A stretch of 64,000 nucleotides of DNA from an uncultured Flavobacteriaceae bacterium (GCA_947488345.1 CANKZQ010000003.1:186001-250000), one strand, 5' to 3'; positions 1 through 8,967 are shown, numbered from the stretch's first letter. Notes: generated by a model not told the origin, from the sequence alone. Translations and numbers: made by a program.

Positions 1-1024
1 CAATCCTAAAAGAATATATACTGCAGGATTTTCTGGTGGCGCTCGATTAGCTTCGACAATAGCCGTTTTGACCAAACAAATTCAAGGTGTTATCGCTTGT
101 GGTGCTGGGTTTTCATCATATCAAATTGGTTTTCCTGATGCCATGGATTTTTCATATGCAGCCATTGTAGGAGATGAAGATATGAATTTACTTGAAATGC
201 ATAAGGCTAGAAACTATATATCTAAGTTTAAAGTTTCTAATGAATTATTCGTCTATGAAATGAATCATAAATGGCCTACCCAAGAGCAAGTTTTAATAGC
301 GTTCGATTGGTTAGAATTAGAAGCTTATCGAAAAGGGCTAGTTCCGACAGATAAAACTAAAATTGAAACCACTTATATCGACTACCACACAAGAGCGAAA
401 AAGCTAGAGGAAAATGAGAAGCTGTTATATGCTATTGACGACTATCAAAGAATTATTAAAAACTTTGATCCTTATTTTGAGTTAGATAGTATAACCACCA
501 CCATAGATCGACTACATAAAAATAAGTCTGTAAGAAAAGAGAAAAAAGAATTAAAGTCCATTTTTGACAGAGAAGACAATCTCAGAAACATGTTCGTAAT
601 GAGATTTAGAAAAGATCTTATTACTAAGAACATAAATTTTAAATGGTGGAAATCGGAAATTAAAAAACTCAAAAAAGAAGAAACATCAGCGACATTTAAT
701 AAGAAAAAAATGTTGAAACGACTACTTTACAGTGTCTTTGCAATAGCTATTGAAACTGTAAATGTTGGTCCTAAAGTTTCCACCATAGAACAGAAAATTT
801 TTTGTTATGATATTTGCATTCTTGTGTACCCCAAATATCCATTACCCTATTTTAAGCAAATAGAAAATTTTCTTGGTATCAATGAGAAATCCAAAGCTTT
901 AGATTATTTAGAAAGGCTAATTGACAATGGATACACAAATATGAATGCTTTGAAAACTAACGTGATCTTTCAAAGTCTAAAAAACGACGAGCGGTTTATT
1001 GAATTGACCAAAGACAAATTTTAA
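1..1024 (+). CDS. Alpha/beta-hydrolase-fold protein with C-terminal extension (5' end outside window)
   Basis: The reading frame is already open at base 2, so the protein starts before the window and the TTG at 68 is only an internal codon. The first visible residues hold a GFSGG nucleophile elbow (Ser codon at 32-34). A GDEDMN acidic segment follows, then NHKWP (His codon at 266-268). This order of Ser, Asp and His fits an esterase or dienelactone-hydrolase-like alpha/beta hydrolase. The last 200 or so residues are charged and helical (many Lys and Glu) with no recognised domain; they may be a TPR-like tail. The substrate is unknown. The stop overlaps the stop of the convergent MFS gene by four bases. 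Family assignment is good; function is not resolved. Confidence 0.7.
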   Translation, partial: NPKRIYTAGFSGGARLASTIAVLTKQIQGVIACGAGFSSYQIGFPDAMDFSYAAIVGDEDMNLLEMHKARNYISKFKVSNELFVYEMNHKWPTQEQVLIAFDWLELEAYRKGLVPTDKTKIETTYIDYHTRAKKLEENEKLLYAIDDYQRIIKNFDPYFELDSITTTIDRLHKNKSVRKEKKELKSIFDREDNLRNMFVMRFRKDLITKNINFKWWKSEIKKLKKEETSATFNKKKMLKRLLYSVFAIAIETVNVGPKVSTIEQKIFCYDICILVYPKYPLPYFKQIENFLGINEKSKALDYLERLIDNGYTNMNALKTNVIFQSLKNDERFIELTKDKF

Positions 1025-2223
1025 TTAGCAACCTTCTTTTTTAATATATAAGCCAATATCACCGCAATTACACTCAATACAACCATGACATACCAATTCG
1101 TCTCAAAACCGAATCTATCAATGACTTCGAGACTTATTTTTCCACTAAACGTTGTGGCAATGGCGAATGCTGTTGTATAAGCAGCCATGTATGCCCCCTC
1201 TTTTCCTTTGATGGCTCTCGTCATTGCGAACCTATTCGTGTAAGGAAAGGCCAACATTTCGGCTACCGTAATCAAAATCATCCCAATAACAAGTATACCT
1301 ATCCAATTCGTTAAATTTAACACCAAGAAACTGAGTCCAAACAATCCTAACGAAAAAGCAATAATTTGAATTTTATTCCTTGATGATTCTTCTAGCTTAT
1401 GTATCAATGGCATTTCTGTTAAAAAGATGATACCTCCATTTAGTGATATCAACAACCCTATTTGAAGTTCACTTAATGCATATATATTTTTATAAAACAA
1501 GGGTAATGTCACAATAAATTGCCAAAATACAAATGCCATTAAAAAAACAATTCCTAAGAAAAGTATATAGGGCCTATCTTTAAAAATGGATGTTCTTTTG
1601 TCTTCCGTTTCTACAAGTTCCTTCCTCTCAAAAGGCTTATTTTTCAACAAAAATCGAAACAGAGCAATCGCAACTATACAAGTAACACCATCTATCCAAA
1701 ACAACCCATTAAAACCAATAGTAGCAATAATCAATCCGCCAATAGCTGGCCCAAAGGAAACACCCAAATTAATAGCCAATCGTAAAAGCGTAAGTGATCT
1801 CGTTTGGTTTTCGGGTTTACTGTAGGCATTCAGTGACACAAAAAGTGCAGGTCTAAAGGCATCAGCAACAATCATTGTAATAAAAATACCAACTATAAAA
1901 CCTTCAAAAGTAGTGATATACTGCAAACCAATAAATAAGAAACCTGTATATAACAGACTCCAAAACATCACCATATAATAACCAACTCTATCGGTTAATT
2001 TGCCTCCTAGTATAGAACCAACTGTAGAACCTAGACTATAGCTTGCCATAATCCATCCCACACTAGAAAGGGATAATTCTAAATAATCTCCAAGATAAAT
2101 AGATAGAAATGGCACTATCATCGTGCCAGCCCGATTTATAAAAGTAACGAACGCCAACCACCATATATCCGTTGACAATCCAGCGAATGAATCTTTATAT
2201 AAGTTTAAGGTTTTTTTTACCAT
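1021..2223 (-). CDS. MFS transporter, DHA1-like drug/metabolite exporter
   Basis: This 400-residue protein has about twelve hydrophobic segments, the usual size for the major facilitator superfamily. The loop between segments 2 and 3 reads GGKLTDRVG, a form of the MFS motif A (GxxxDRxG), and ASYSLGSTVGSILGG resembles proton-driven DHA1 exporters. A cytoplasmic Lys/Glu-rich loop separates the two six-helix halves. Substrate cannot be told from sequence; drug or metabolite efflux is the family expectation. It is a single-gene unit, convergent with the hydrolase. Its regulation looks unusual: an intrinsic terminator ends about 11 bases before the ATG and a folded RNA segment lies further upstream, so expression may depend on readthrough. 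Confidence 0.85.
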   Translation of the reverse strand: MVKKTLNLYKDSFAGLSTDIWWLAFVTFINRAGTMIVPFLSIYLGDYLELSLSSVGWIMASYSLGSTVGSILGGKLTDRVGYYMVMFWSLLYTGFLFIGLQYITTFEGFIVGIFITMIVADAFRPALFVSLNAYSKPENQTRSLTLLRLAINLGVSFGPAIGGLIIATIGFNGLFWIDGVTCIVAIALFRFLLKNKPFERKELVETEDKRTSIFKDRPYILFLGIVFLMAFVFWQFIVTLPLFYKNIYALSELQIGLLISLNGGIIFLTEMPLIHKLEESSRNKIQIIAFSLGLFGLSFLVLNLTNWIGILVIGMILITVAEMLAFPYTNRFAMTRAIKGKEGAYMAAYTTAFAIATTFSGKISLEVIDRFGFETNWYVMVVLSVIAVILAYILKKKVAN

Positions 2224-2233
2224 AGCATAAAAC

Positions 2234-2260
2234 TAAAAAACCCGGCTAAAAGCCGGGTTC
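2234..2260 (-). terminator. Intrinsic terminator just upstream of the MFS start codon (candidate attenuator)
   Basis: A perfect 9-base-pair GC-rich stem (2239-2247 with 2251-2259, loop of three) is followed on the minus strand by six T residues (2235-2240). The MFS ATG begins only about 11 bases further on. Minus-strand RNA made from the promoter at 2389-2396 must pass this hairpin to express the gene, as in attenuation or riboswitch control. Ending a separate small RNA is the alternative. Confidence 0.75.
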
Positions 2261-2301
2261 AATTTATATTGTTATTTTCTATTTCTATATAATCACAACA
2301 C

Positions 2302-2367
2302 ATGTATACCCGAACTCGTCGTTCTAAACGACAGCTTAATCTGGACAGTACAAATCGTGGTATACAT
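2302..2367 (-). promoter_or_regulatory. Candidate structured 5' leader (riboswitch-like) of the MFS gene
   Basis: A perfect 9-base-pair closing stem (2302-2310 with 2359-2367) encloses about 48 bases. Inside is a second perfect 6-base-pair hairpin (2318-2323 with 2327-2332, three-base loop). It lies between a consensus minus-strand promoter and a terminator next to the start codon. The 3' side of the closing stem contains CGGGT, which could pair with ACCCG in the left arm of the terminator, giving a possible switch. I compared it with the riboswitch classes I know (purine, TPP, SAM, guanidine, fluoride, preQ1, c-di-GMP) and saw no match. It is also not a tRNA. Confidence 0.5.
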
Positions 2368-2388
2368 TATTGTTTTATTTTAATACAT

Positions 2389-2396
2389 CAAACCTA
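2389..2396 (-). promoter_or_regulatory. Promoter -7 element for the MFS transcript
   Basis: TAGGTTTG on the minus strand matches the Bacteroidota -7 consensus TAnnTTTG. No clear TTG is found at -33. Transcription would start near 2380, about 15 bases before the folded leader. Confidence 0.6.
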
Positions 2397-2430
2397 CGAA
2401 ATTAATTTTATTAAAAACTATAGTATTCAC

Positions 2431-2438
2431 TATCTTTG
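2431..2438 (+). promoter_or_regulatory. Promoter -7 element for the DUF1684 gene
   Basis: TATCTTTG matches TAnnTTTG and ends 17 bases before the ATG at 2456, so the transcript would have a very short leader. It is divergent from the MFS promoter at 2389-2396. Confidence 0.55.
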
Positions 2439-2455
2439 ATATTTATTTTCTTTTT

Positions 2456-3061
2456 ATGGCGAAATATCTATGTATACTATTATTAATTCCTTTGATAGGT
2501 TGTGCGCAATCATCAGTAACGAGCTCATATATTCAGGAAATTAGAAAGCATCGTTATGAAGAAAATATCAAGTTTGCTGACAAGAACACAACGATTTTAA
2601 CAAAAAAAGATTTCAAAAAATTTTCTTCCTTAGATTTTTTCCCAATTGATTCTAACTATAGAATTCGAGCAACGTTTGAACTTCAAAAAGATCCAAAGGT
2701 ATTTCAGATGCAAACGACAACAGATCGAATTTCACTTTATAAAACATATGGAATTGCAACATTCAATTTAAATGGAAAAAGCTATGCATTGCGTGTATAT
2801 CAAGATCAAGAGCTCTTAGATAAACCGGAATATAAAGACTATCTTTTCGTTCCATTTGTCGATAAAACCTGTGGAGATGAATCTTATGGAGGCGGTAGAT
2901 ATTTAGACGTAAAACCACCTAAGGATGGCATGATTGAATTAGACTTCAACAAAGCGTACAATCCATATTGTGCCTACAACGATAAATATTCCTGTCCGAT
3001 TCCGCCAAGAGAAAATCATCTAACAGTTGCCATCAAAGCAGGAGTTAAAGCCTTCAAGTAA
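2456..3061 (+). CDS. DUF1684 lipoprotein
   Basis: The N-terminus is a lipoprotein signal (hydrophobic stretch ending LIGC, Cys about residue 16). The rest matches DUF1684: FFPIDSNYRIRATFE, then NGKSYALRVYQDQE, then VDKTCGDESYGGGRYLD, and the hallmark FNKAYNPYCAYN followed by CPIPPRENHL near the C-terminus. The family is widespread in Bacteroidota and actinobacteria and has no proven role. The protein is probably anchored to a membrane facing the periplasm. Its stop codon is directly followed, with no gap, by the ATG of the dehydratase gene, so the two are very likely cotranscribed. Recognition is firm; no function is claimed. Confidence 0.85.
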   Translation: MAKYLCILLLIPLIGCAQSSVTSSYIQEIRKHRYEENIKFADKNTTILTKKDFKKFSSLDFFPIDSNYRIRATFELQKDPKVFQMQTTTDRISLYKTYGIATFNLNGKSYALRVYQDQELLDKPEYKDYLFVPFVDKTCGDESYGGGRYLDVKPPKDGMIELDFNKAYNPYCAYNDKYSCPIPPRENHLTVAIKAGVKAFK

Positions 3062-4000
3062 ATGAATATAAAAGAAGACATTATTGAAAGTGCTCATAGA
3101 ATAGGGAGTTATACGCATAACACCCCAGTGCTCACCTCGAGTGCACTTAATCATATTACGGGAGCTGAACTTTTTTTTAAATGTGAAAACTTTCAAAAAA
3201 TGGGTGCTTTTAAAATGCGTGGTGCTACCAATGCTATCTTGCAATTGAGTGATGCTCAAAAAAGAAAAGGTGTTGTTACCCATTCATCAGGTAATTTTGC
3301 CCAAGCCTTAGCACTAGCAGCTAAAAGTCTAGGTATAAAAGCATACATTGTTATGCCTAGCAACGCTCCCGAAGTAAAGAAACGAGCGGTAAAGGGCTAT
3401 GGAGGTGAAATTACAGAATGTGCACCAACACTCGAAGCTCGAGAACTTACTGCTAAGAAAATTCAAGAAGAAAAAGGCGCTTCCTTTGTGCATCCTTTTA
3501 ATGATTTCAATGTTGTTTTAGGTAATGCTTCCGCTGGAAAGGAGCTTTTAGAAGTATATCCTGATCTCGACTATATTATTGTACCTGTCGGTGGTGGTGG
3601 TTTGATTTCTGGTACTGCCCTAAGTGCTTTGAGTTTCGCCCCTAATTGTAAAATAATTGGAGCGGAGCCTTTCGAAGTTGATGACGCTTATCGATCTTTA
3701 AAAGCTGGTGAAATTGTTCACAATAGTACTACAAATACAATTGCCGATGGTTTAAAAACTTCCTTAGGTGATATTACATTTAATATCATTAAGCATCATG
3801 TTTCTGAAATTATCAGAGTCACCGAAGAGGAAATATCTGAAGCTATGTTGCTTATTTTTGAGCGCATGAAAATAATTGTTGAACCTTCAAGCGCAACGGC
3901 ACTTGCCGCCGTATTAAAATCAAAATCGCAATTCACTAATAAGAAAATTGGCTTGATGTTATCAGGCGGAAATGTAGATGTACAAAAATTGCCATTTTAA
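3062..4000 (+). CDS. PLP-dependent threonine/serine dehydratase (serine racemase-like)
   Basis: A fold-type II pyridoxal-phosphate enzyme of 312 residues. The motif FQKMGAFKMRGA (about residues 46-57) carries the Schiff-base lysine, THSSGNFAQALA the substrate-binding loop, and VGGGGLISG (about 178-186) the phosphate-binding glycine loop. SGGNVD near the end also matches the family. It lacks the C-terminal ACT-like domain of biosynthetic IlvA, so it belongs with catabolic threonine dehydratase or serine racemase, which deaminate or racemise L-serine/L-threonine in the cytoplasm. Sequence alone does not separate the two activities. It starts on the base after the DUF1684 stop. Confidence 0.88.
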   Translation: MNIKEDIIESAHRIGSYTHNTPVLTSSALNHITGAELFFKCENFQKMGAFKMRGATNAILQLSDAQKRKGVVTHSSGNFAQALALAAKSLGIKAYIVMPSNAPEVKKRAVKGYGGEITECAPTLEARELTAKKIQEEKGASFVHPFNDFNVVLGNASAGKELLEVYPDLDYIIVPVGGGGLISGTALSALSFAPNCKIIGAEPFEVDDAYRSLKAGEIVHNSTTNTIADGLKTSLGDITFNIIKHHVSEIIRVTEEEISEAMLLIFERMKIIVEPSSATALAAVLKSKSQFTNKKIGLMLSGGNVDVQKLPF

Positions 4001-4015
4001 TAATTAATATATTTG
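3989..4015 (+). promoter_or_regulatory. Promoter for the secreted repeat protein
   Basis: TTG at 3989-3991 and TATATTTG at 4008-4015 are separated by 16 bases, close to the Bacteroidota TTG/TAnnTTTG arrangement. The predicted start site is about ten bases before the ATG at 4033. Confidence 0.5.
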
Positions 4016-4032
4016 TCAGCCAAATCTCAGCT

Positions 4033-6723
4033 ATGAAAAAAATATTACTTTCAATTTCGTGCCTTTTTTTGTTTCAAATAATTGGTGCCAATAATAATTA
4101 CTTTTTCCCTTCGACTCAAACAACCGTTAATGTTGTTGAGGTCACTGATACAACATTAGATAGAATATCTTATGCTAATACGAGTTATGATGAACCAACA
4201 AAACTAGTTTTTACAAACTTAACAACCATTAGTGGTAATATTAGTTTTTCGAATACAACCAATCTGGTTGCTGTTGAATTTCCCGTACTAGAAACAATTA
4301 CTGGCAACTTCGAATCTGGTGAATTTAATAGCCTATCATTCCATCAAAATGGCGACCTGGAAAACGTAGATTTTCCGCTATTAAAATCCATACAGGGATA
4401 CCTATATTTTCATCAAAATTTATCTTTAAAAACTATAAACTTGAATAGTCTTGAATCGGTATATAATTACGTGTATGCTGGAGGAAACACTTCCCTTGAA
4501 ATATTCGATATATGCAATCTTAAAGAAATACTTCCGCAAGACGAATTTGATGAGCCGTACTATTCTATTAGTAATAATACCGCACTAGTAGATACCGCAC
4601 AGCCATGTTGGGAATCAATAGTTCCTACTGATATTACTTTAGATAACAACTCACTAAATGAAAACGAAACAACGAATTCATTGATCGGAAATCTAACTGA
4701 GATTCCTTCGAATGAAAATGTCACTTTTTACTTTGATTTAAATGACGTTATCAATGATCAGGGAGAAGAATACTCAAATAATTCTTTTAAAATTGTAGGT
4801 AATCAGCTGCGCTCCAATTTCTCATTTGACTTTGAAGCTAAGAACGTATATCATATTAAAATTTGGGTGCGTAACAACTTTGGCGAGAAATTTGGAAAAG
4901 ATTTTACCATAAACATCTTGGACGTATCTAATGAAAATATTAATATTATAGAAATCGACGATAGCGTTCTTGACAATATATCCTATTTTAACACTAGTTT
5001 TGATGAACCTACAAAATTAATTTTCACAAACCTTATTTCGGTTAATGGTTCGGTGAATTTTTCTGAAACATCAAATTTAGTGGTCGTAGAGTTCCCTAAA
5101 TTAGTTACGATTGAAGGTAGTTTCTCCTTTTATCAAAACAATAGTATTGAAGATATTCAGGTTCCGATGTTAAATTCTACGGGAAGTCATGTGTATTTTG
5201 ATCGAAACTTATCTTTAAAAACCATCAATTTAATTGCGCTCGAAACCGTACATAACTATGTATATGCCAGAGGAAATACAGCTCTAGAAGCATTAGACAT
5301 ATGTAACCTAAAGCAAATTCTTCCAATGGACGAAGCTAACATCCCTTACTATTCTATTGGTGATAATACGTCCGCCGTAGACGCGATACAACCATGTTGG
5401 GGGACAAACCCTCCAACCGATATATCAATAGATGCTAATTCTATTCTCGAGAACCAAAATACCGATGCTTTGATTGGTAACTTAACTGGAAGTCCATCAA
5501 ATGAAAATCTCACATTTTATTTTGACTTGAATGATGTCATCAATGATCAAGGAGAAGAATATGCAAATGATTTCTTTAAAATTGTAGACAATCAATTAAT
5601 TGCCAACGCATCTTTTGATTTCGAAGCCACGAATGAATATCAAGTTAAAATATGGGTACGGAATAATTATGGAGAAAAATTAGGGAAGGATTTCATCATT
5701 AATATTGAAGATATACAAAATGAAACGACAAACATTATTGAAATAACAGATACAACTCTTGATGGAATTTCTTATTCCAATACAAGTTTTACAGGACCAA
5801 CAAGACTAGTATTCACCAATTTGACAACTATAAATGGAGATGTTTATTTCAATAACAACTTAAACATTCAGTCGATTGAATTTCCTCTACTAGAAACTAT
5901 CAACGGATATGTTTATTTTAGTAATAATCATTCCTTAGAGGTGGTAGATTTACCTGCATTAATTTCCATAAATGATTACATTTATGTTAGTCAAAACAAT
6001 TTGCTCTCTAATCTAAATATTTGTTCATTAAGTGAAATTGTTCAATCTCAATCGGGTATAGATCCATATTATTACATAAAAAATAACCCCGTATTGAACT
6101 ATGATAGTACCTGCTTAACAAACACAGTAATTACCTTAAATTATCTCGATAATATTACAGAAGAAGATGGCAAACTCTTGGCAGCTACATTTAGTTCGAA
6201 CGCTGGGGCAGATTTTACTATTAAGTACTTCTTCGTAGATGATGATGGAAATGAAATTACAAATGAAGATTTTGAAATTATCAATAACAAACTATTCTTG
6301 ACTAAAGACCTAACTTATTATATCGATAAGGAATTTGTACTAAAAGTTGGAGCTATTCGGTTTGAGAACACATCTGTTACCAAAGGACTACTTAAACAAA
6401 GAAAATTGAATAATGGATTGAATGAGAGGATTGAAGAAAAATTCAATGTGAGCATTTCTGGAACCACTTTGGGTATCGAAGATTCTGAGCTGTCAAATGC
6501 GTTACTCTTATACCCAAACCCGGCGTCAGAAACAATTTTTATAAAAAATGATAGCAATGACCTAATCGAAGAAGTTCAAGTTTTTGATGTTCTGGGTAAA
6601 TTACAAGAATATATCAGAATCGACAAAAATGGTATTCCTATTAGCCATCTGAATGCAGGTGTATACACGATCAGATTCAAAATTAACAATCGATTGTATT
6701 CAAAGAAATTTATAAAGAGTTAA
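4033..6723 (+). CDS. Modular secreted repeat protein with type IX secretion C-terminal signal
   Basis: The protein has 896 residues and a Sec signal peptide at 1-19. Its body is built from a repeated module. An LRR-like block with TKLVFTNLTTISG and 'VEFPxLETI' steps starts near residues 35, 306 and 569 and resembles receptor L-domain/leucine-rich folds. After the first two blocks comes a cadherin-like segment beginning PTDITLD or PTDISID. The C-terminal 80 residues (LLYPNPASETIFI... to the final FIKS) are a type A sorting domain of the type IX secretion system, so the protein is probably exported to the cell surface and anchored. No catalytic motif is seen; adhesion is a guess. It appears to be a single-gene unit. 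Confidence 0.8.
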   Translation: MKKILLSISCLFLFQIIGANNNYFFPSTQTTVNVVEVTDTTLDRISYANTSYDEPTKLVFTNLTTISGNISFSNTTNLVAVEFPVLETITGNFESGEFNSLSFHQNGDLENVDFPLLKSIQGYLYFHQNLSLKTINLNSLESVYNYVYAGGNTSLEIFDICNLKEILPQDEFDEPYYSISNNTALVDTAQPCWESIVPTDITLDNNSLNENETTNSLIGNLTEIPSNENVTFYFDLNDVINDQGEEYSNNSFKIVGNQLRSNFSFDFEAKNVYHIKIWVRNNFGEKFGKDFTINILDVSNENINIIEIDDSVLDNISYFNTSFDEPTKLIFTNLISVNGSVNFSETSNLVVVEFPKLVTIEGSFSFYQNNSIEDIQVPMLNSTGSHVYFDRNLSLKTINLIALETVHNYVYARGNTALEALDICNLKQILPMDEANIPYYSIGDNTSAVDAIQPCWGTNPPTDISIDANSILENQNTDALIGNLTGSPSNENLTFYFDLNDVINDQGEEYANDFFKIVDNQLIANASFDFEATNEYQVKIWVRNNYGEKLGKDFIINIEDIQNETTNIIEITDTTLDGISYSNTSFTGPTRLVFTNLTTINGDVYFNNNLNIQSIEFPLLETINGYVYFSNNHSLEVVDLPALISINDYIYVSQNNLLSNLNICSLSEIVQSQSGIDPYYYIKNNPVLNYDSTCLTNTVITLNYLDNITEEDGKLLAATFSSNAGADFTIKYFFVDDDGNEITNEDFEIINNKLFLTKDLTYYIDKEFVLKVGAIRFENTSVTKGLLKQRKLNNGLNERIEEKFNVSISGTTLGIEDSELSNALLLYPNPASETIFIKNDSNDLIEEVQVFDVLGKLQEYIRIDKNGIPISHLNAGVYTIRFKINNRLYSKKFIKS
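4138..6000 (+). repeat. In-gene repeat, two full modules of about 790-815 bases plus a partial third
   Basis: Corresponding points lie at 4138, 4951 and 5740 (start of the LRR-like block), and at 4751 and 5540 within the cadherin-like segment (789 bases, 263 codons). The resemblance is still visible at DNA level around 4751-4770 and 5540-5559. This points to fairly recent internal duplication. The third module lacks the cadherin-like segment. Confidence 0.75.
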
Positions 6724-6753
6724 ATTCAGCCCGAACGAAAATATACTATTTCT

Positions 6754-7359
6754 ATGAGTTGGATACAAACAATTAATTATGAGGATGCTGATCCTCAACT
6801 CAAAAAAATTTACAACCGCGTAAAAGGTCCGAACAATACGATCGATAATGTACTTTCAATACATAGCCTTCGTCCGCACTCTTTGCTTGGACATATGACC
6901 TTGTACAAAAGTGTCTTACATAATTCAAATAATACCTTACCCAAATGGTATTTAGAGTCTATTGGTATTTATGTGAGTTCTTTAAACACCTGTGATTATT
7001 GCATTCGACATCATTTTGAAGGACTCAAGAGACTCTTGAATGATGATACAAAAGCCCATAAGTTTATGGAAGCGGTGCACACCGAAACCCTTCATAATTA
7101 TTTCGATGAACGTTATTTTGAAGGTCTAAAATATGCGAAAGCGCTCACCTTAGCTATAGAAAGCATTACGCAGCGTGATATAGAAAAACTAAAGACAGCC
7201 GGTTTTTCGGAAGGTCAAATACTTGAAATCAATCAGGTAGCTAGTTATTTTAACTATGTAAATAGAATGGTACTTGGACTTGGAGTCACTACAAAAGGAG
7301 ATATATTAGGGCTTTCTCCAAATGAAAGTGACGACCCCTCTAACTGGGAGCACAAATAA
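6754..7359 (+). CDS. AhpD-like peroxidase-related protein (carboxymuconolactone decarboxylase family)
   Basis: This 201-residue protein carries the AhpD/CMD core. The redox motif is NTCDYCIRHHFEG, with CxxC followed by a His, near residue 75. It is preceded by the helix ending YLESIGIYVSSLN. The C-terminal part is the alpha-helical tail of the 'uncharacterised peroxidase-related' subfamily. Such proteins reduce peroxides using the CxxC pair, but the electron donor here is unknown. It lies 18 bases before rluF on the same strand and may be cotranscribed. Cytoplasmic; no signal peptide. Confidence 0.82.
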   Translation: MSWIQTINYEDADPQLKKIYNRVKGPNNTIDNVLSIHSLRPHSLLGHMTLYKSVLHNSNNTLPKWYLESIGIYVSSLNTCDYCIRHHFEGLKRLLNDDTKAHKFMEAVHTETLHNYFDERYFEGLKYAKALTLAIESITQRDIEKLKTAGFSEGQILEINQVASYFNYVNRMVLGLGVTTKGDILGLSPNESDDPSNWEHK

Positions 7360-7377
7360 AGTTTAAAAAGAAAACAA

Positions 7378-8109
7378 TTGAAAGAAAATCAACTTACACG
7401 TATTAATAAATACCTCAGCGAAGTCGGTTATTGCTCAAGAAGAGCGGCTGATAAATTGATCGAACAGAAGCGTGTTACCATAAATGGGAAAGTACCAGAA
7501 ATGGGAACCAAGATTAGTGCCAATGATGAAGTTCGTGTTGATGGTGAGTTAATATCGGCTCCAAAAGACGAGCCTGTATACATCGCTTTTAATAAACCCG
7601 TTGGTATTGTTTGTACAACCGACACAAGAGTTGAAAAAGACAATATCATTGATTTTATAAATTATCCAACAAGAATATTTCCTATTGGTCGATTGGATAA
7701 ACCTAGTGAAGGTTTAATTTTCTTAACCAATGATGGCGATATTGTCAATAAAATTCTTAGGGCCCGAAACAATCATGAAAAAGAATATATTGTTACTGTA
7801 GACAAACCGATAACCAAAAAATTTGTGGAACAAATGAGTAATGGCGTGCCTATTTTAGATACCATTACACGTAAGTGTTTTGTTGAACAAATTGGAGTCG
7901 TCAAATTCAGAATCATTTTAACTCAAGGTTTGAACAGACAAATACGAAGAATGTCGGAGCATCTTGGCTACCATGTGAGAGAATTAAAGCGTATACGAAT
8001 CATGAATGTTTCATTAGATATACCTATTGGTGAATGGCGTGATTTAACTGCAGAAGAATTGAAGGAAATTCATCGTTTAGTTGCCGATTCTTCTAAAACT
8101 TATCAATAA
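7378..8109 (+). CDS. rluF: 23S rRNA pseudouridine(2604) synthase
   Basis: An S4 RNA-binding domain ([21 protein letters not shown], about residues 8-28) is followed by an RsuA/RluB/E/F-type catalytic domain. The catalytic Asp is in [10 protein letters not shown] (about residue 104), with LTNDGD and the GLNRQIRRM motif further on. The length of 243 and the S4 layout fit RluF, which modifies U2604 of 23S rRNA. The best start is TTG at 7378: it gives the normal family N-terminus and no ATG or GTG suits better. RluE/RsuA paralogs are the alternative. Confidence 0.85.
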   Translation: MKENQLTRINKYLSEVGYCSRRAADKLIEQKRVTINGKVPEMGTKISANDEVRVDGELISAPKDEPVYIAFNKPVGIVCTTDTRVEKDNIIDFINYPTRIFPIGRLDKPSEGLIFLTNDGDIVNKILRARNNHEKEYIVTVDKPITKKFVEQMSNGVPILDTITRKCFVEQIGVVKFRIILTQGLNRQIRRMSEHLGYHVRELKRIRIMNVSLDIPIGEWRDLTAEELKEIHRLVADSSKTYQ

Positions 8110-8168
8110 TTATCGATGTATATTCGCAACCATTTCTAAATTCATTCATCTCTTTAAAAAATACCAAA

Positions 8169-8576
8169 ATGAGAAAAATCGCATTTATTCTGTTATCTTT
8201 AGTTTTCGTCAATTGCTCAATAGACTCTGATTCACAACCTCCAACTCAAACGAGCGCGAAATGGAGTTTAATTCAAGCTATTGGCGGGGTGGCAGGTAGC
8301 AATATGGTTTATTCACAAAATCAAATTAATTGGACTTTTAATGAGGTCAATGCTACGTTGATAGTTGAGCATAATACGGCAGGAGTATCTGACGCTTTAG
8401 ATCCGGGCACTTACGACTACTCTATTCAAACCATAGCCAACGACGATTTTCTATTTATTGATGACGTTGAATACGGATCAATAGTCATTACCGGTAATAG
8501 ATTTATTATTAATCAAAATATTGCCTCTGACGGGTCTATTATCACTGACAAATTCGAGTATCGTTTTGCTAGGTAA
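8169..8576 (+). CDS. Small hypothetical lipoprotein
   Basis: The 135-residue product has a lipoprotein signal ending VNC (Cys about residue 16) and a Ser/Asp-rich linker. A beta-rich domain follows with repeated aromatic-polar strands, such as YSQNQINWTFNE and TYDYSIQTI. It resembles the small lipocalin-like or DUF-type lipoproteins common in flavobacteria, but I do not recognise a named family. Codon use matches the neighbours. It is convergent with crcB, with only 13 bases between the stops and no clear terminator there. Confidence 0.7.
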   Translation: MRKIAFILLSLVFVNCSIDSDSQPPTQTSAKWSLIQAIGGVAGSNMVYSQNQINWTFNEVNATLIVEHNTAGVSDALDPGTYDYSIQTIANDDFLFIDDVEYGSIVITGNRFIINQNIASDGSIITDKFEYRFAR

Positions 8577-8589
8577 GCAGTATTATCTA

Positions 8590-8967
8590 TCAGGCAAGTC
8601 TTACTAAAAACATTCCTAAAAACACAGCGGCAAAACCTAAAATAAAACTACCGATTGTGTACAAGAAAAAATTCATAAAGTCTCCTGATTTTAAAAACAT
8701 ATGATTCTCATAAGCAAAGGTGGAAAACGTAGTAAATCCACCGCAAAAACCCGTGGCCAATAAGAGTGTTTGGCTACTATTCAAGGTTTCATTTTTGGCA
8801 GCAAACCCCAAAATAATACCTATCAGTACACTTCCCAATACATTGGCCATAAAAGTACCGTAAGGAATTCCGGTAACCTCACTATTAAAATATTTTGACA
8901 AGACGTAACGTGCGATACTTCCAAAACCTCCACCAATAAAAACCAGTACCAATTGTTTCATTGTCAT
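8590..8967 (-). CDS. crcB: Fluoride channel CrcB/FluC
   Basis: A 125-residue protein with four hydrophobic segments, the normal Fluc size. Hallmarks are GGGFGSIARY near the start, TFMANVLGSVLIG (the conserved Asn of the pore), and GFCGGFTTFSTF (the phenylalanine-box and Na+ site region). Fluc proteins form dual-topology dimers in the inner membrane and let fluoride leave the cell. I see no fluoride riboswitch upstream; the gene instead follows the DoxX-family gene by seven bases, so it is probably cotranscribed with it and DUF1599. Confidence 0.92.
   Translation of the reverse strand: MTMKQLVLVFIGGGFGSIARYVLSKYFNSEVTGIPYGTFMANVLGSVLIGIILGFAAKNETLNSSQTLLLATGFCGGFTTFSTFAYENHMFLKSGDFMNFFLYTIGSFILGFAAVFLGMFLVRLA

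Noticed and set aside
2302-2367. Possible tRNA or tRNA-like element upstream of the MFS gene
   Set aside because: The closing stem has 9 pairs instead of 7, there is no T arm with a normal loop and no anticodon stem-loop in register.
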